This document shows, in pieces, positions 19,771 to 31,055 of a stretch of DNA of 64,000 bases. The translations under genes and the position numbers were made by a program. The notes under the pieces are model-generated. The model had not been told where the DNA came from. It was given only the letters and a program-made list of their open reading frames with translations, and did no database searches. Source of the stretch: Mycoplasmopsis arginini (GTDB lineage: Bacteria > Bacillota_I > Bacilli_A > Mycoplasmatales > Metamycoplasmataceae); assembly GCF_900660725.1 (NCBI RefSeq), contig NZ_LR215044.1, positions 310,001 to 374,000 of the forward strand, in the 5' to 3' direction. The first letter of the stretch is position 1; each line of letters opens with the position of its first letter.

Positions 19771-19809
19771 ATAAACATCGTACCATAAAAATTATATTTT
19801 TGTAAAAAA

Positions 19810-22800
19810 TTATGATACTTTATTCTTAATTTTTCTTACATAAATTAATCATATAACTAGCAAAATTACAACTAAACTAAACACAGCAAGTGGAATGAAG
19901 ATAATCATTAAAGTCTTTTTTAATTCTGTTTTATCATTTTCTTCTAAATCATCACTTGGTTCATAAAATTTATTAAAATTGCTTATAGTAATAGAACTAC
20001 TATTTTTAGTTTTGGGACTTATAGAATGAATTATTAATTTTCCTGATAAAGGCACATCAGACTTTTTAATTAATTTTTTTACTAGTTCATTAAGTTCATT
20101 ATTGTTGATATAATAATCTAAATCTTTTTCTAGCTTGTAAATTTTAGATAAATTACTTGTTATTTCTGTAATTATTCTATTTTTTAAGACACTTGCAACG
20201 TACTCTTTAAATGATAAATTATTTAATTTTAAATTTTTAAGGCTGAAAGATTCATCTTCATTATTATCAATAGGATTATCCTCTGGATCATTATTATTAG
20301 TATCATCTATAACACGAGAAGCTACATTTTTTATATTAATAGTTGTTTGATTCTTAATTTTATAATTTAATCCTTTAATAATAAAAGTATATGTATTATT
20401 ACTTCTGGTTAATGCTGATACACCCTCTGAAAAGTTTGTAATAATAATATCTTTATCAAGTTCAAACTCTTCATCTTCGAAGTTTTTATTAACTATTTCG
20501 ATAACTTTTTTCTTTATTTTTGATAATTTATTTTCATTTATTTCCGTATCAGGTAATTTTTTTATACTTAAATCATAATCTTTAGTAATTAACTTATCAA
20601 CAGTATTAATTATTCTTATTTTTTTATAACCAATTTTATCTTTTAAGGCCTCTAATATTAAATTAGAAAAGAAAGGCGGATTAAATTCATTAATACCGCT
20701 TTGGGGAATTAATCTTTCTTTTACGGCGGTTTCTAAATTTTTGATTACATAATCTTCATTTATTGTTAAATTAGGTAAAGCCTCTTCAACTTTACTTTGA
20801 ACTAAATTCTTAGCTACTTCCAGATCATCTATTCCGCTTAAATTTATTTCGGTTAATTTTAAATTTTTAAAGATATCAACAACACTTTTATCATCAGTTT
20901 TAAATTTATCTAAAAAGAATGTTCAACTTGTTTGTGGTTGTAATACATATTTTTTGACAAATTCATCTAACAATTTAACTCTAATATTTAAAGTTTTTTC
21001 GGTTGGTGAAAAAATTAAAGTAATATCAATTTTTGCAAAATACTCATCACTTAAGTCAAAAATTTGTTTTCTATCAATTGCTTCAACAAATTCATTAATA
21101 TAAGTATTTTTAGCTAAATCTAGAAAATACTTTTTATTGATATTTAAATTAATTATTTGTTTAGCTTGCATTTCAACATCCCTAAATTTAATTGGAATAA
21201 AGTATTTATTAGAAGATAATGAATAAATATTTTCATGTGTTCTTAAAGAAAAACTAACATAAATTCCGGTTTTTTCTTCATTAAATGAAATATTTGAAAC
21301 TGCTACTAAGTCTTTATTTTCAAAATCATCAACTAAATCAGTTTCAAATAATTTATGATTATTAAAATATTTATTTTGAAATTCTTCGGTAGTATATGTA
21401 TTATCTGCTATTTTTTTAAATTTAGGTGTGATAACAATATGGTTGCTGTATTTAGCATTATTATATAGTGCATTAATATACAATTTATAATATTCCATAG
21501 CATCTTCATAATTTAAGGAGTATATATCTTTTGCTGATAAGCCTCTTTTTGTTAAAAAATGATAAAACTTTTTACCTTGATTAGTTTGAAAAAGTGGTGT
21601 TATGTGTTCAGAGATAGATATATTATCAGTAAAGTAAGATTGTGGATCAGATTCTTCTTTTATTAAAACAAGTTTGTAATTACTAATTGATTTTTCGGTA
21701 TTAGAAACAAAAAGCCATATTCCTGAGCTACTAAAATATGAACTTTCCCCTGTTTTTGTCATCAGTTGTTTGTAATATTTATCATCTATTTTTGTAAAAT
21801 AACCACTTTCATTTAATTTGAATAACGTAAAGTTTTCATTATTACCCATTAATGACATTAAAGCCCCTTTACCTAAAACACTAGCCTCCATTATTACACC
21901 AGCATCTAATTTCTCAAGATCATTATGTGGAACAAATAATGTTTTTGAATTATATGGCAATAATGACTTAGAATAATAATCTGCTTTTTTAGCCTCGCTA
22001 TAATATCTAGCAAAAGAATTATTTTTGGTATTTTTTTCATCTTCTGCGTCAAATAAAGTTCTACCAGCATTTTTCATATCACTAAATGAGAACCATACTA
22101 ATTGTTTTTTAGTACCAGTTTGTTTATCGATAGCTGGGTCGTATTTAGGGTTTAATACAAAAACCCCATTTTTATCAACAACATTATTTCCTTTTTCATC
22201 TTTTAAATAAGGTTCAATTAAAATTTGTTGATTAGGATTATTTGCCGGGTCCCAAGCATATCACTTAAAGTTTGCAGCTGATGAACGGGAATCAATAACA
22301 ATAACTTTTGTATATCTAAATTCAATTTCTAAATTTCCTGGAGTTTTATATTTAATAATTTCAATTTTATACTCATTTTTTTTATGAGAATTTTCTTCAT
22401 TATGTTCAATATCTTCATCATCTGAAATGCCATAATTTAGTTGCGTTTCTTTATCATCCGGTGTTCTTCGTTTGTCAACTAAATCAGTTTCGAAGGTTTG
22501 GTCTAAAACATCAATTCTTTTACCATTTATTAATAATACTTCTGTTTCATCTAAAGATGCAGTAAAACTTAAAGAAAGCGGTGTATGAGCGATTCAGCGA
22601 CCTCCCCATCATTCTTTTCCGGTTAATTTCTTAGGTTTTATATCCTTGGGATCAGGAACTAAAACGTCATCAACTAAAGCTGTTGTATTAGTCTCAAAAT
22701 CAACCCATTTACCTGTTTTAATAATTAATTTGTCAGGTAATTTTTTTAAGTCATACTTGCTGGTTTGTTTATAATTTATCTTGATATTAGAAGCTAAAAG

Positions 22801-23652
22801 ATACTTTCTTTCATTTGGAAAGTTTAAATATAAATTAATTCTATTATTTTTAGCATCCACTATTTTAAAACTTATTTTTAAGAAATTTTCATCAATAATA
22901 GTTTGGGCTCTTTTATTTAAATCACTAATATATTCATTTAAATAATCAATATTACTTTTCACATTATCTTTGTATTCAATATTTTGCTCTACATAAGATA
23001 AATCTCCTCCAGTATCGCTTGAAATAGTAAAACTTTCTGTTCTTTGTAAAACACTTTGTATTCATTTATTTCATACAATTTCATATTTAGCATCATTAGG
23101 TGCTTTTTCAACTGTTGCTGAGGCCGAAAAAGTTAAAGAAGTTAGTTCCGGATTAAGATATTGAGTTTGACGTGCTGTTTCATAAAAGCGTGCATTTGAT
23201 GCCTTTAAAGTAATACTAAAATTGTGTTTTTCAAAATTTTCAAAACCTGATAATTGGATATTTATTAATCTTTTATATTTTTCTTTATCAAAATTAATAA
23301 TATAGGTTTCCATTCTTGATAAAAGTGTATCTAAACTAGTACTGCTAATTGTCTTGGAAGCATTTTCCCTATTTTTTCTATATTGTCTTGGTGATTCTTG
23401 AACATTTCAATCATAAAGATCAAAATCATTCTTAATTTTTAAATTTTGATATGGTAAAGTTTTATTAATTATGTGAATAGGTTTTAATTTTTTAGATCTT
23501 AATTCATTGGGAAAATTATGATATTCATTTCTATCTAATGATGTACTTCTAATTGCTTCAGCAAGTTCATCAACCAAAGGAGCAACAACAGCAGCGCCTA
23601 TTGGTAATAATGATATTTCTAAAGCCGTTAATAAAGTTTGTAATTTATTCAT
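19810..23652 (-). CDS. Large ICE surface protein with C-terminal membrane anchor
   Basis: 1280 residues in one frame. The N-terminus MNKLQTLLTALEISLLPIGAAVVAPL is a signal or anchor helix without lipobox Cys. The long extracellular-looking body is rich in Asn, Lys and Ile. A C-terminal transmembrane helix (LMIIFIPLAVFSLVVILLVI, ~1250-1270) is followed by a basic tail RKIKNKVS. It matches in size and place the large ICE membrane protein between the VirB4 gene and the transposase in M. bovis-type ICEs. A likely role is cell contact or mating-pair formation; this is inference. No enzymatic motif seen. Confidence 0.7.
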
Positions 23653-23670
23653 ATTTTATCCTCTAATCAC

Positions 23671-24288
23671 TTATAAATCATCGTCGTAAATATCTTCTGA
23701 ATCCCTAAAATCTTGTAATATTTCTGGGTCTAGATTATCTGAATTTTTTGAATAATTTTCAAAGTTTTTTTGCGCTTTTTCTATTTCTTTTGCTTTAATC
23801 TTCTTTTTCTCTCTTTCTTTTTGTAATTTAGCCGTTAAAACTATCCTTGCATTTTCAAAAACTTGTGGTTCATCTGTTAAATTCTTGCTATTATAATTTA
23901 AAAGTTCTTCATTTAAAGTTGTTTTTTGTGAATTAGCATTTAATAACATATTCAATTTAGTGTTAATTATGTTGTTTTCTATCAAAACTCCGTCTATTTT
24001 TTCATTTATTTTGTTAGAAAAAGGTATTAATGATGCAAAAAGTGCTTTTCTAAAGGCATAAAACATATCATCTTGTAAATGTTTTCAAACAACCTTTTTC
24101 TCTCTTTCTAATAAATGATTCCGAATAATGCCGGCGATTGCTGATGATAAAGTATCTCCGGTAGCTATTAATTCTTTTTTAAATCGTTCAAAAAACACGA
24201 TATCTTCTGCGTCGTATAATCTGAACGTTACCCTAACGTCTCTTCTTTTTTTGGTTTGGTTTTCATTTTGTGTAGATTCTTTTTGCAT
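23671..24288 (-). CDS. ICE protein with ribbon-helix-helix-like N-terminus
   Basis: 205 residues. After a Lys/Arg/Gln-rich start, residues 18-65 (DVRVTFRLYDAEDIVFFERFKKEL...LSSAIAGIIRNHLLEREKK) have the beta-strand-helix-helix spacing of RHH/MetJ-Arc DNA-binding proteins. The remainder is coiled-coil-like and acidic at the end (DSEDIYDDDL). It starts just downstream of an array of GCATACG-type repeats, a plausible operator, so autoregulation or relaxosome function is likely. The 12-mer ACCCTAACGTCT inside its 5' end recurs at the 27-bp inverted repeats of this ICE. Confidence 0.55.
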
Positions 24289-24330
24289 AATTTACTCCTT
24301 TTTTATAGTTTTTATATTATTGTTCATACT

Positions 24331-24377
24331 CGCATACGCATACACGCATTATGCACACGCATACGCGTAGGCATACG
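24331..24377. repeat. GCATACG repeat cluster, candidate operator
   Basis: Six GCATACG or near copies (GCATACG at 24332, 24359, 24371; GCATACA 24338; GCATTA 24346; GCACACG 24353) in 47 bp between virB4 and the RHH-like gene. Unusually GC-rich for this genome. Confidence 0.6.
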
Positions 24378-24380
24378 TAA

Positions 24381-27212
24381 TTAATTTCCGATATGACCTT
24401 TTACGAAAAATAGCTCTTTTTCAAAATCGTTGTAATAAATTTGTGACTTTATTTTCGAATACATATGTAAGCTAAATAGTAAGTTTCCTATTTCCGCATC
24501 TGCTAAAAAATTAAGATGAGAATTATTTAATCCTCCGGAAGTTTTAAACATCTCATTAACGGCTTCTAAATCTTTTTGTTTTAAACCAAAAAACTTGGAA
24601 TATTGACAATTTTGCAAGATAGCCTCAGCTTTTTTAGTAATCATCGAACTTCCTAAGAAATCCGAAGGGTTTTGCGTACATAGTATCATCCCTGCATTAA
24701 ATTTTCTAACTGTTTTTGTCATTGTGTAAACGAAATTTAATGTTGTAAAGTTATTTGGATCGATATACATATGCAACTCGTCAATTACTAAAAGTGAGTT
24801 TTTATCTGGGGTTTCGATAACATTATTAAATATTTTGTTTTGAATGAAAGTTAATAATACAAAAAGTCCTACTCTTCCGCTACCGTCGCCAGTATCAAAA
24901 AGTTTTTGAGTATTAAAGATAATGAAATCATTAGATAAATCTAAATTAGTTTGGCCATTATAGATATGTTCATATTTCCCATTATATTCAAATAAGAAGG
25001 ATAATCTTTCATATGTTCTCAAAATGGTTTCTTGCTTTCTATTTTTCTCAATTTCATCGATAAATTTATAATTTTTAATGGCTTTTATTAAATCAGACAT
25101 TATCGGATACTTAATTTTCTTAAGTTCATCCAAAGTTTTTAGTTTATATATACCTAATTTGTCATATAACGCGCGAACAAAGTTCATTACTAAAACTATA
25201 TGGTCGATGGTTCAATCGGGGTTTATAAGCCTAAAAAACGATTCAACTCACTCTAAATGTTTATTAACGATTAACTTAATAGAAAGTTCTTCATCATCTT
25301 GAAAAAGTTGCGTTTGAATTTCTAAAGGATTAATAACAGTATTAAAACCTAATCCTAAATCGATAATTGTTGCTCCAAATTTTTTTCCCAAAATTGAATA
25401 CTCATTTTGTGGGTCGATAATGTAAACTTTATTGTTTTGTGCTAAATGACCTAAAACAGCTTTTTTAACGTCAGTTGACTTCCCTTTTCCTGAAGATCCT
25501 ACAGAAAACATATTATAATTAACTCTTCTTGAGGACCCCTTGTAAAATTGGTCAAAGATAATTGGTTCCCCTGTAGAAGCAGTTGCCCCTAAAATAAAGA
25601 AGTTTTTATCATTATTTTCCTCATTTTCAAAAGGTCATCCGTGTGCAACATTATATGAACTCATTGGAATAGCTTCATTTAAGTTATTAGTTGTAATTAA
25701 ACAGGCTTGGCTATAAGCTTCAAATTGCCTAAATGGAACTGGATTAATTGTAATTTTATTTCTTTTAGCATTAGCAAATATTTTAGCTTCGATAGTTCTA
25801 AGTTCTTTTAAACTATCAGCACTATTAATAATCATTAAAGAACTATTAGTTAAGACATTTTTATCAAGTTGAAGTTGGTTTTCCAAATATTCAATAGCTT
25901 CTAATTGAAGGCCTCCAGCCTTTTGATAATATTTGGACTTAACTAAGTTTGAATTATCTACCATCTTTTTTGAAGTCTTGTCTAATAAAGTAGCTTGAAT
26001 TTCTTCATTAAATATTCCTAGATTCCATACGATAGTAGAATTATTATCAAACAAATCTATTGCTCATCCTTCCGCTAAATTTAAAGGTAGTTCAGAAATT
26101 GTATTAATTGAGCAAAACTTATTATCCCTAATAAAATAATTATGCTTAAAGATAACTTTATCATTAGCTAAAATAGAATCTAGTGTTAATTTTGGTTTTT
26201 TAATGTTAGTTTTATCTAGTTTAACCTTCTTTTTCAGTTTTAACTTACTTTTAAGGAAGGCAAAAAATGCTTTAACTTTTTCTTTAAATGTTAAATACTC
26301 AAAATTATCTTTATTTCTAATTAGCGCTTCCCTTTTGTTTTCTTCAATTTGTTCTAAGTATTCTTGCACTAAATTTAAATCTAATTCCTTGTTATTTAAT
26401 CTTGCTAAAAAACTAATTACTTCATAGTTTTCAAGAATATTAGTTTCAATATCCATAGAATTCAAGAAAGTCGTAGCATTAGCAATAGTTTTCTTTAGTT
26501 CTGAAACACTTTTATCATAAACTACTAGGTAGTAGATATCAACAAGTAAATTAGTGTCTAATAAATTTAGATCATCGTTAATATATTCATAATATTTTTG
26601 ATAATTTTCAATTACATTAACTGGTGCGTTTTTATCTATTAGTTCATTAACTTTTTTGTTAGCATTTTCTTCTAATGACTTAAAGTTTTGTGAATAGTCA
26701 ATAAGTTCTTTTTGTCTTATTAGGCTTAAATGAATATCAGTAGAATCAATTAAATTAGTAAATTTTTTTAAAAATGATTCTCTATCCTCATCATCTTCAT
26801 TTCAAGGCGACTTACCCTTAAATTTGATTACTGAGAAAAATTTTGTACCACTTTTTAATCTTTTTGTTTTGATAAACTTATTTTCTATTAGTTCAGCGTA
26901 AGGAATTAAATTTTTAGGTGAAGTTTTTGTTTTACTAAATTTTTTAACTGAAAATCAAAACTTAATCATTCTAAAAAATAAAACATACACACGACAGTTA
27001 TATTTTTTTGACTTAATAAGAAGCATACTAAACACTAAGGTCAAAACAATAGAAACTATAAATTTAATTGTTTTTGAAATACTTTCCGGAAGTGCGGTAT
27101 ATCCTATTAGAATTGCGAACATCACTAAAATAGAAATAACTAAATAGTCTAATCAAGTAAAGTTTTTTCAAAACTTACCTTGCACTTTTTTAAGGTTTTT
27201 CGGTTGTAGCAT
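24381..27212 (-). CDS. VirB4/TraE-type conjugation ATPase
   Basis: 943 residues. Two N-terminal membrane helices (LVISILVMFAILIGY and FIVSIVLTLVFSMLLI, ~25-75) precede a soluble part with Walker A VGSSGKGKST (~568-577), Walker B SLLVIDELHMY (~800) and the downstream LCTQNPSDF motif of VirB4 proteins. It powers pilus and channel assembly in type IV secretion. It starts 10 bp after the preceding channel-protein stop. Its 5' end holds both protospacers matched by the two oldest CRISPR spacers of this locus. In M. bovis ICEs this is the conjugal transfer ATPase (TraE/CDS17). Confidence 0.9.
26874..26902 (+). other. Protospacer matching CRISPR spacer 18
   Basis: 27 of 29 bases agree with spacer 45666-45694 (mismatches at spacer positions 1 and 10). 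The 3' flank is GAATTAAA. It lies inside the ICE virB4 gene. Confidence 0.9.
27098..27128 (+). other. Protospacer matching CRISPR spacer 19
   Basis: 29 of 31 bases agree with spacer 45731-45761; both differences are C in the ICE against T in the spacer. The 3' flank is AATAGAAA. It is 196 bp from the other protospacer, same strand, same gene. Confidence 0.9.
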
Positions 27213-27222
27213 GTTTTTACCT

Positions 27223-28854
27223 CTAGTCTTTCTTATTTTTATTAATTATTTTTTTATATGCTTCATTAACTTCTGAATTTAGTGGTTTATTATATTTTCA
27301 ATCAATTTTCTTTATTTTCTTATTCCACTTAGAACCTGGTTTAATATGTCTATCAGCGAGATAATTAATATTACTTATTTTTTTATTAATTTCAGCTCTT
27401 TTTGTAATTTCAGTTTCAGTCAATTGCGATTCAAATTTTTTGTTGTAGTTTTTGTTTAAATCTTTTAGTAATTTCTTTTCTTTTTTATAAAGTTGTCTAT
27501 TTGATAAGTCTAAAAGTTCTTTATTTTCACTTCTATAAACTTCCGGAATATCAGCTTCGGTAATTTGATTGTTAGCTAAAGCATCTTGATATTGTTGATA
27601 AATAAGTCCTTCGTTTTTCTTATTCCATTTGAGTTGCTTAATATTGACCTTGTCTGCCTTATATTTTTTTCAAGCTTCGAAGTTTTTATTAACTAAATCT
27701 GATCGTGTTATTTTTCCTGCTTTGAATTCTTTTTTAAACATTTTTTGCTTATCACGATAATTAAATCAATTCTGCGCTATTGGGCTTTTCTTGGTTAGTA
27801 ATCTAGCGCTTCCGCCTCCTAGTTTAGCTCCTGCTTTACCTAAAGCCCATCCAGCTCCACCTAAAGCCATTGATGCTTTAATTAATCCTTTTGTTTCGCC
27901 AATTGTTTCACGAACGCTTGCACTTTCGCCTACAAAGGCAGTTATTTCGGTGGTGATCGAGCCCATTGAAATAGCCCCACCAACAATCACAGCAAATAAA
28001 ATGATAAATCTTGATATGAAAGATAAACCTGAAATACTATTTACCCATCCAATGCTTCTATTTACAAATGCTGAAAACAGTTGTAATGAAATTAATAATC
28101 CTAATATAGCAAAAGTTTTGGCAGCGTACATGTCTTGAAACTGTTTCATTCTTTTTCCATCATCAGCAATCGCGGCCGATGCTATAAACGGGCTGATTAT
28201 AAATAAGAAAAATTGTTGGAATATTTTTTGGACTAAAGTTAGTATTCCTAACATTAATGGAATAAGCGTTGCAAAAGATATTGCTGCGCCAAAGAAAATA
28301 ACCTTTATTCCTTCTCCTCAATAAAAATTAGCATATTCATCTGACGGAATTGCAAAACCATTATCAGCAAAGTTTCCTCATTTTTCTATGGAAATAATAG
28401 AATCTGGTTGTCTAATGGACATAAATATCTGTTTTGATATCCCTAAATTTGAATGATCTAAAAGTAAATCCATTATTATTCCTGAAAATAATGAAAATAA
28501 GAATAGAAATAATGGTAATCCCAATAATCACAGCGTTGCTAATATTGAGTTCTTCATCGCAACTCTTATCGGATTAGGTTGATCTCCTTTTTGAAAAGAA
28601 ACTCTAATAGCACTTATTACAAATAAAATAGCAAAAACAAATACAGATATTATTGCCAATCTTCCAAAAAGTAAGGGTAATTTTACATTTTCAAAAGAAT
28701 CGCCAGGTTGGATTCCGAATAATAAATACTGTGGAAGCCCTACACCTATCATCCGAAATACACTTACAACACCCTTGATTATTGTTAAAGGAAGTGCAAC
28801 AAAAGGATAGTAAGCTGCGGAAAAAAATGCATAGAAAAGTCAATTAAATAACAT
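27223..28854 (-). CDS. Polytopic ICE membrane protein (VirB6/TrbL-like channel)
   Basis: 543 residues. At least six hydrophobic helices in the first ~350 residues include the segments around FVALPLTIIKGVV, LAIISVFVFAILFVIS, ATLWLLGLPLFLFLFSLF, ATLIPLMLGILTLV and RFIILFAVIVGG. A Gly/Ala-rich segment and a long basic, lysine-rich cytoplasmic tail (~380-543) follow. Strong ribosome site AGGAGG. The place directly upstream of virB4 and the topology fit the VirB6-type inner-channel subunit of mycoplasma ICEs. Assignment by topology and synteny only. Confidence 0.7.
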
Positions 28855-28882
28855 TTTTTATCCTCCTTTATTTTTTAGACTA

Positions 28883-29203
28883 TTATGATGCTTCTACTGC
28901 TCAAGTGTTTTGTAACAATGTAGTTACAATTCCAGAAATTCCTCACGCAACAACAATAAAGATAATAAATAATCCCAATCATTTTATTTTCTTTAGTTGT
29001 TGCTTTCTTTCTTCATCAGAATCAGCCTTAGAAGCTTTAAATCAGGCGATTGCACCGATAATCATAATTGCTAATACCAGAATACCAGTCATTGAGCCCA
29101 ATACAATGTTTATATATTGTTGTACTCTACTCGCAAGCTCGCCTAAGTTACTTTTTAGACTACCCCCGGTATCCGCTTCCATATAACTAATTAAATTTTT
29201 CAT
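28883..29203 (-). CDS. Pilin-like ICE membrane protein (VirB2-like)
   Basis: 106 residues with two hydrophobic helices (IVLGSMTGILVLAIMIIGAIAW, ~34-55, and LGLFIIFIVVAWGISGIV, ~76-93) joined by a charged loop KASKADSDEERKQQLKK. This two-helix form is typical of VirB2/TrbC pilins, and mycoplasma ICEs carry a pilin-like gene at this place. No long signal peptide is visible. Confidence 0.65.
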
Positions 29204-29237
29204 AAATTTCTCCCTTATTTTGTTCTAAGTTTTCATT

Positions 29238-29588
29238 TTAAAATACTTCTTTATTTGATTGGCTTTTGTTTTTGTTCATAAGTTCAACAGGTTCTTTAAT
29301 GATTACCGAATAATAAGTTGAACTTTTATTAGTAGAAGGATTAACTAGTTCTTGGATATGAAAAATCCCTTTTATTTTTAGTTCTTGCTTCTCTTTTAAA
29401 TTTAAAGTTTTTACTTGGTCAATAATTTCTTTTTTAAAACATATGCACTGTAGTTCATAATTTTTATAATCACCTTTATTAATCATTTGTCTATATTTAA
29501 ATTTAAAAAATAAATATTTCTTACCTGCTCTAGTTTTATTAAAAGAAACATTAGACATTAATTTTCCCGTTAATAATATACTATTCAC
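29238..29588 (-). CDS. ssb: ICE single-stranded DNA-binding protein
   Basis: 116 residues, OB-fold pattern: MNSILLTGKLMSNVSF, YLFFKFKYRQ, LQCICFKKEI, LKIKGIFHIQEL and YYSVIIKEPVEL match SSB strands. Shorter than chromosomal SSB and lacking the acidic C-terminal tip. ICE and plasmid SSBs coat the transferred strand. It lies between the pilin-like gene and the small tagged proteins. Confidence 0.75.
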   Translation of the reverse strand: MNSILLTGKLMSNVSFNKTRAGKKYLFFKFKYRQMINKGDYKNYELQCICFKKEIIDQVKTLNLKEKQELKIKGIFHIQELVNPSTNKSSTYYSVIIKEPVELMNKNKSQSNKEVF

Positions 29589-29600
29589 TTTTTCACTTCC

Positions 29601-30125
29601 TTACATTATTAATTTGGATTCGTCAGTATCTTGGTTTTCAATTTTCTTATAAAAAACATTAGTAATTAAACTTTCGAATGTTTCTTCAAGTTCTTTATCA
29701 ATTTCATATTTAGCAATATCTTCTAAAGTGCTTGTATGTGAATTAAACTTGTAATAATAATAATTTAAATCATATATTTCTTTTTCTCTTAAATAATCAT
29801 ATTCATCGCCATATACTGCCATTGCATTTTCTAAATTATTGGTTCATAATTTAGAAGTGGCAAAATCCTCATCAACAACAACAGTTTTACCGTCAATTTT
29901 TTTATATTCATCATAATATTTGATGATATTTGATATTAATTCATTGAAAGCCTCAAGTGTTTTTGTTTGTGCACGTGAACCAAACCTTTGTATTTCCGAA
30001 GTTATTTGAAAATCTACTGCGTTTTTTAGTTCACCTAGGGTAATTTCAGGCTCTATTTCTTTATCGTTTTTATAATCATATTCATATAAATCAAAACTTT
30101 TAATTGTCTTACATTTAAAAATCAT
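29601..30125 (-). CDS. Small acidic ICE protein with C-terminal DTDxxKLxM tail (a)
   Basis: 174 residues when TGA at 29844 is read as Trp; without this it looks like two ORFs. No known domain. It contains AVYGDEYDYLREKEIYD, which recurs as SYIDEYDYLREN in the neighbouring protein, so the two are paralogues. It ends NQDTDESKLIM. One of three consecutive related genes between ssb and the primase. Function unknown; see the finding on the shared tail. Confidence 0.65.
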
Positions 30126-30136
30126 ATTTATTCTCC

Positions 30137-30556
30137 TTACATTATTAATTTGGGTTCGTCTTCGATATCTTGAGAAGTATCTTCTTTAAATAGTTCTTCT
30201 TCTATTGGTGAAAGAAATTTACGACAGTTTTCAAATAAAATTTCGCGTGCAATTTCAGGAATAGTTCTATGTCCGTTATAGAAATATGATCTAAAGTTAT
30301 CGACGTTATTTTCTCTTAAGTAATCATATTCATCAATATATGAAGGTAAATCAAAATATTGATCTACTAAAAGTTCATACCACTTGTCTTGATCAACTTC
30401 AAATTTTTTTCAGTCGATGTTTTTGGCTTCTAAATCATTAATAATTTCGTTTATACATGTTCTAATCGCATCTGCTTCTACTTTCCAAGATTCATGAGCT
30501 GTACTTAGTTCATCATTTATTTCATCAACAATTTTTTCTAATTTGATTCTATCCAT
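30137..30556 (-). CDS. Small acidic ICE protein with C-terminal DTDxxKLxM-like tail (b)
   Basis: 139 residues. Acidic, with EYDYLREN shared with the downstream paralogue, and ending SQDIEDEPKLIM. Starts 10 bp after the upstream gene. No recognised domain. Confidence 0.65.
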
Positions 30557-30566
30557 TTTTATCGCC

Positions 30567-31046
30567 TTACATTGTTAATTTGATATCATCAGTATCTTGG
30601 TTTTTTAATGTTGCGAAATAGTTATGAACTTCTTCCATTTTTTCCAAAGTAATTTCATCATTTATATCGATATTAGGAAACTTTTCTTTAAAAATATCCC
30701 CAAATTTATTTATTAATGTCTGGTTTATTAAAAATGATTCTACCCTATAAGGGTCGTCAACAAAATCAGATGCTTTCAAATCAGCTTCATATTCGTTATA
30801 TAAAGCATCAAATGCATCTGTCATTTCTTTGTGGCTGTTTATTAATCATTCTGATAAATTATTATTACTTCTATCATATGCAACTAAGTTATAGTCAAAA
30901 TTATCATAATCAAAAAATTTATTATCTATTAAAAAATCATAAAAGGTTTGGCCTTCTCATCTTTCAGGGTTTTTATTAAATTCTTTATAAGCATCCCCAG
31001 TAAATAAATCCATTATTTCAATTTCACTAATTTGGTTTAAAGTCAT
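30567..31046 (-). CDS. Small acidic ICE protein with C-terminal DTDxxKLxM tail (c)
   Basis: 159 residues across two TGA-Trp codons. Acidic and Asp/Asn/Tyr-rich, ending KNQDTDDIKLTM. It sits 9 bp after the primase stop with a GGAG ribosome site. No recognised domain; same tail as genes (a), (b), the primase and the candidate toxin. Confidence 0.65.
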
Positions 31047-31055
31047 AATTTCTCC

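Noticed and set aside
22025-28138. Plus-strand ORFs of 60-115 codons inside the ICE
   Set aside because: They overlap long minus-strand genes with recognisable motifs and have no ribosome sites; treated as shadows.
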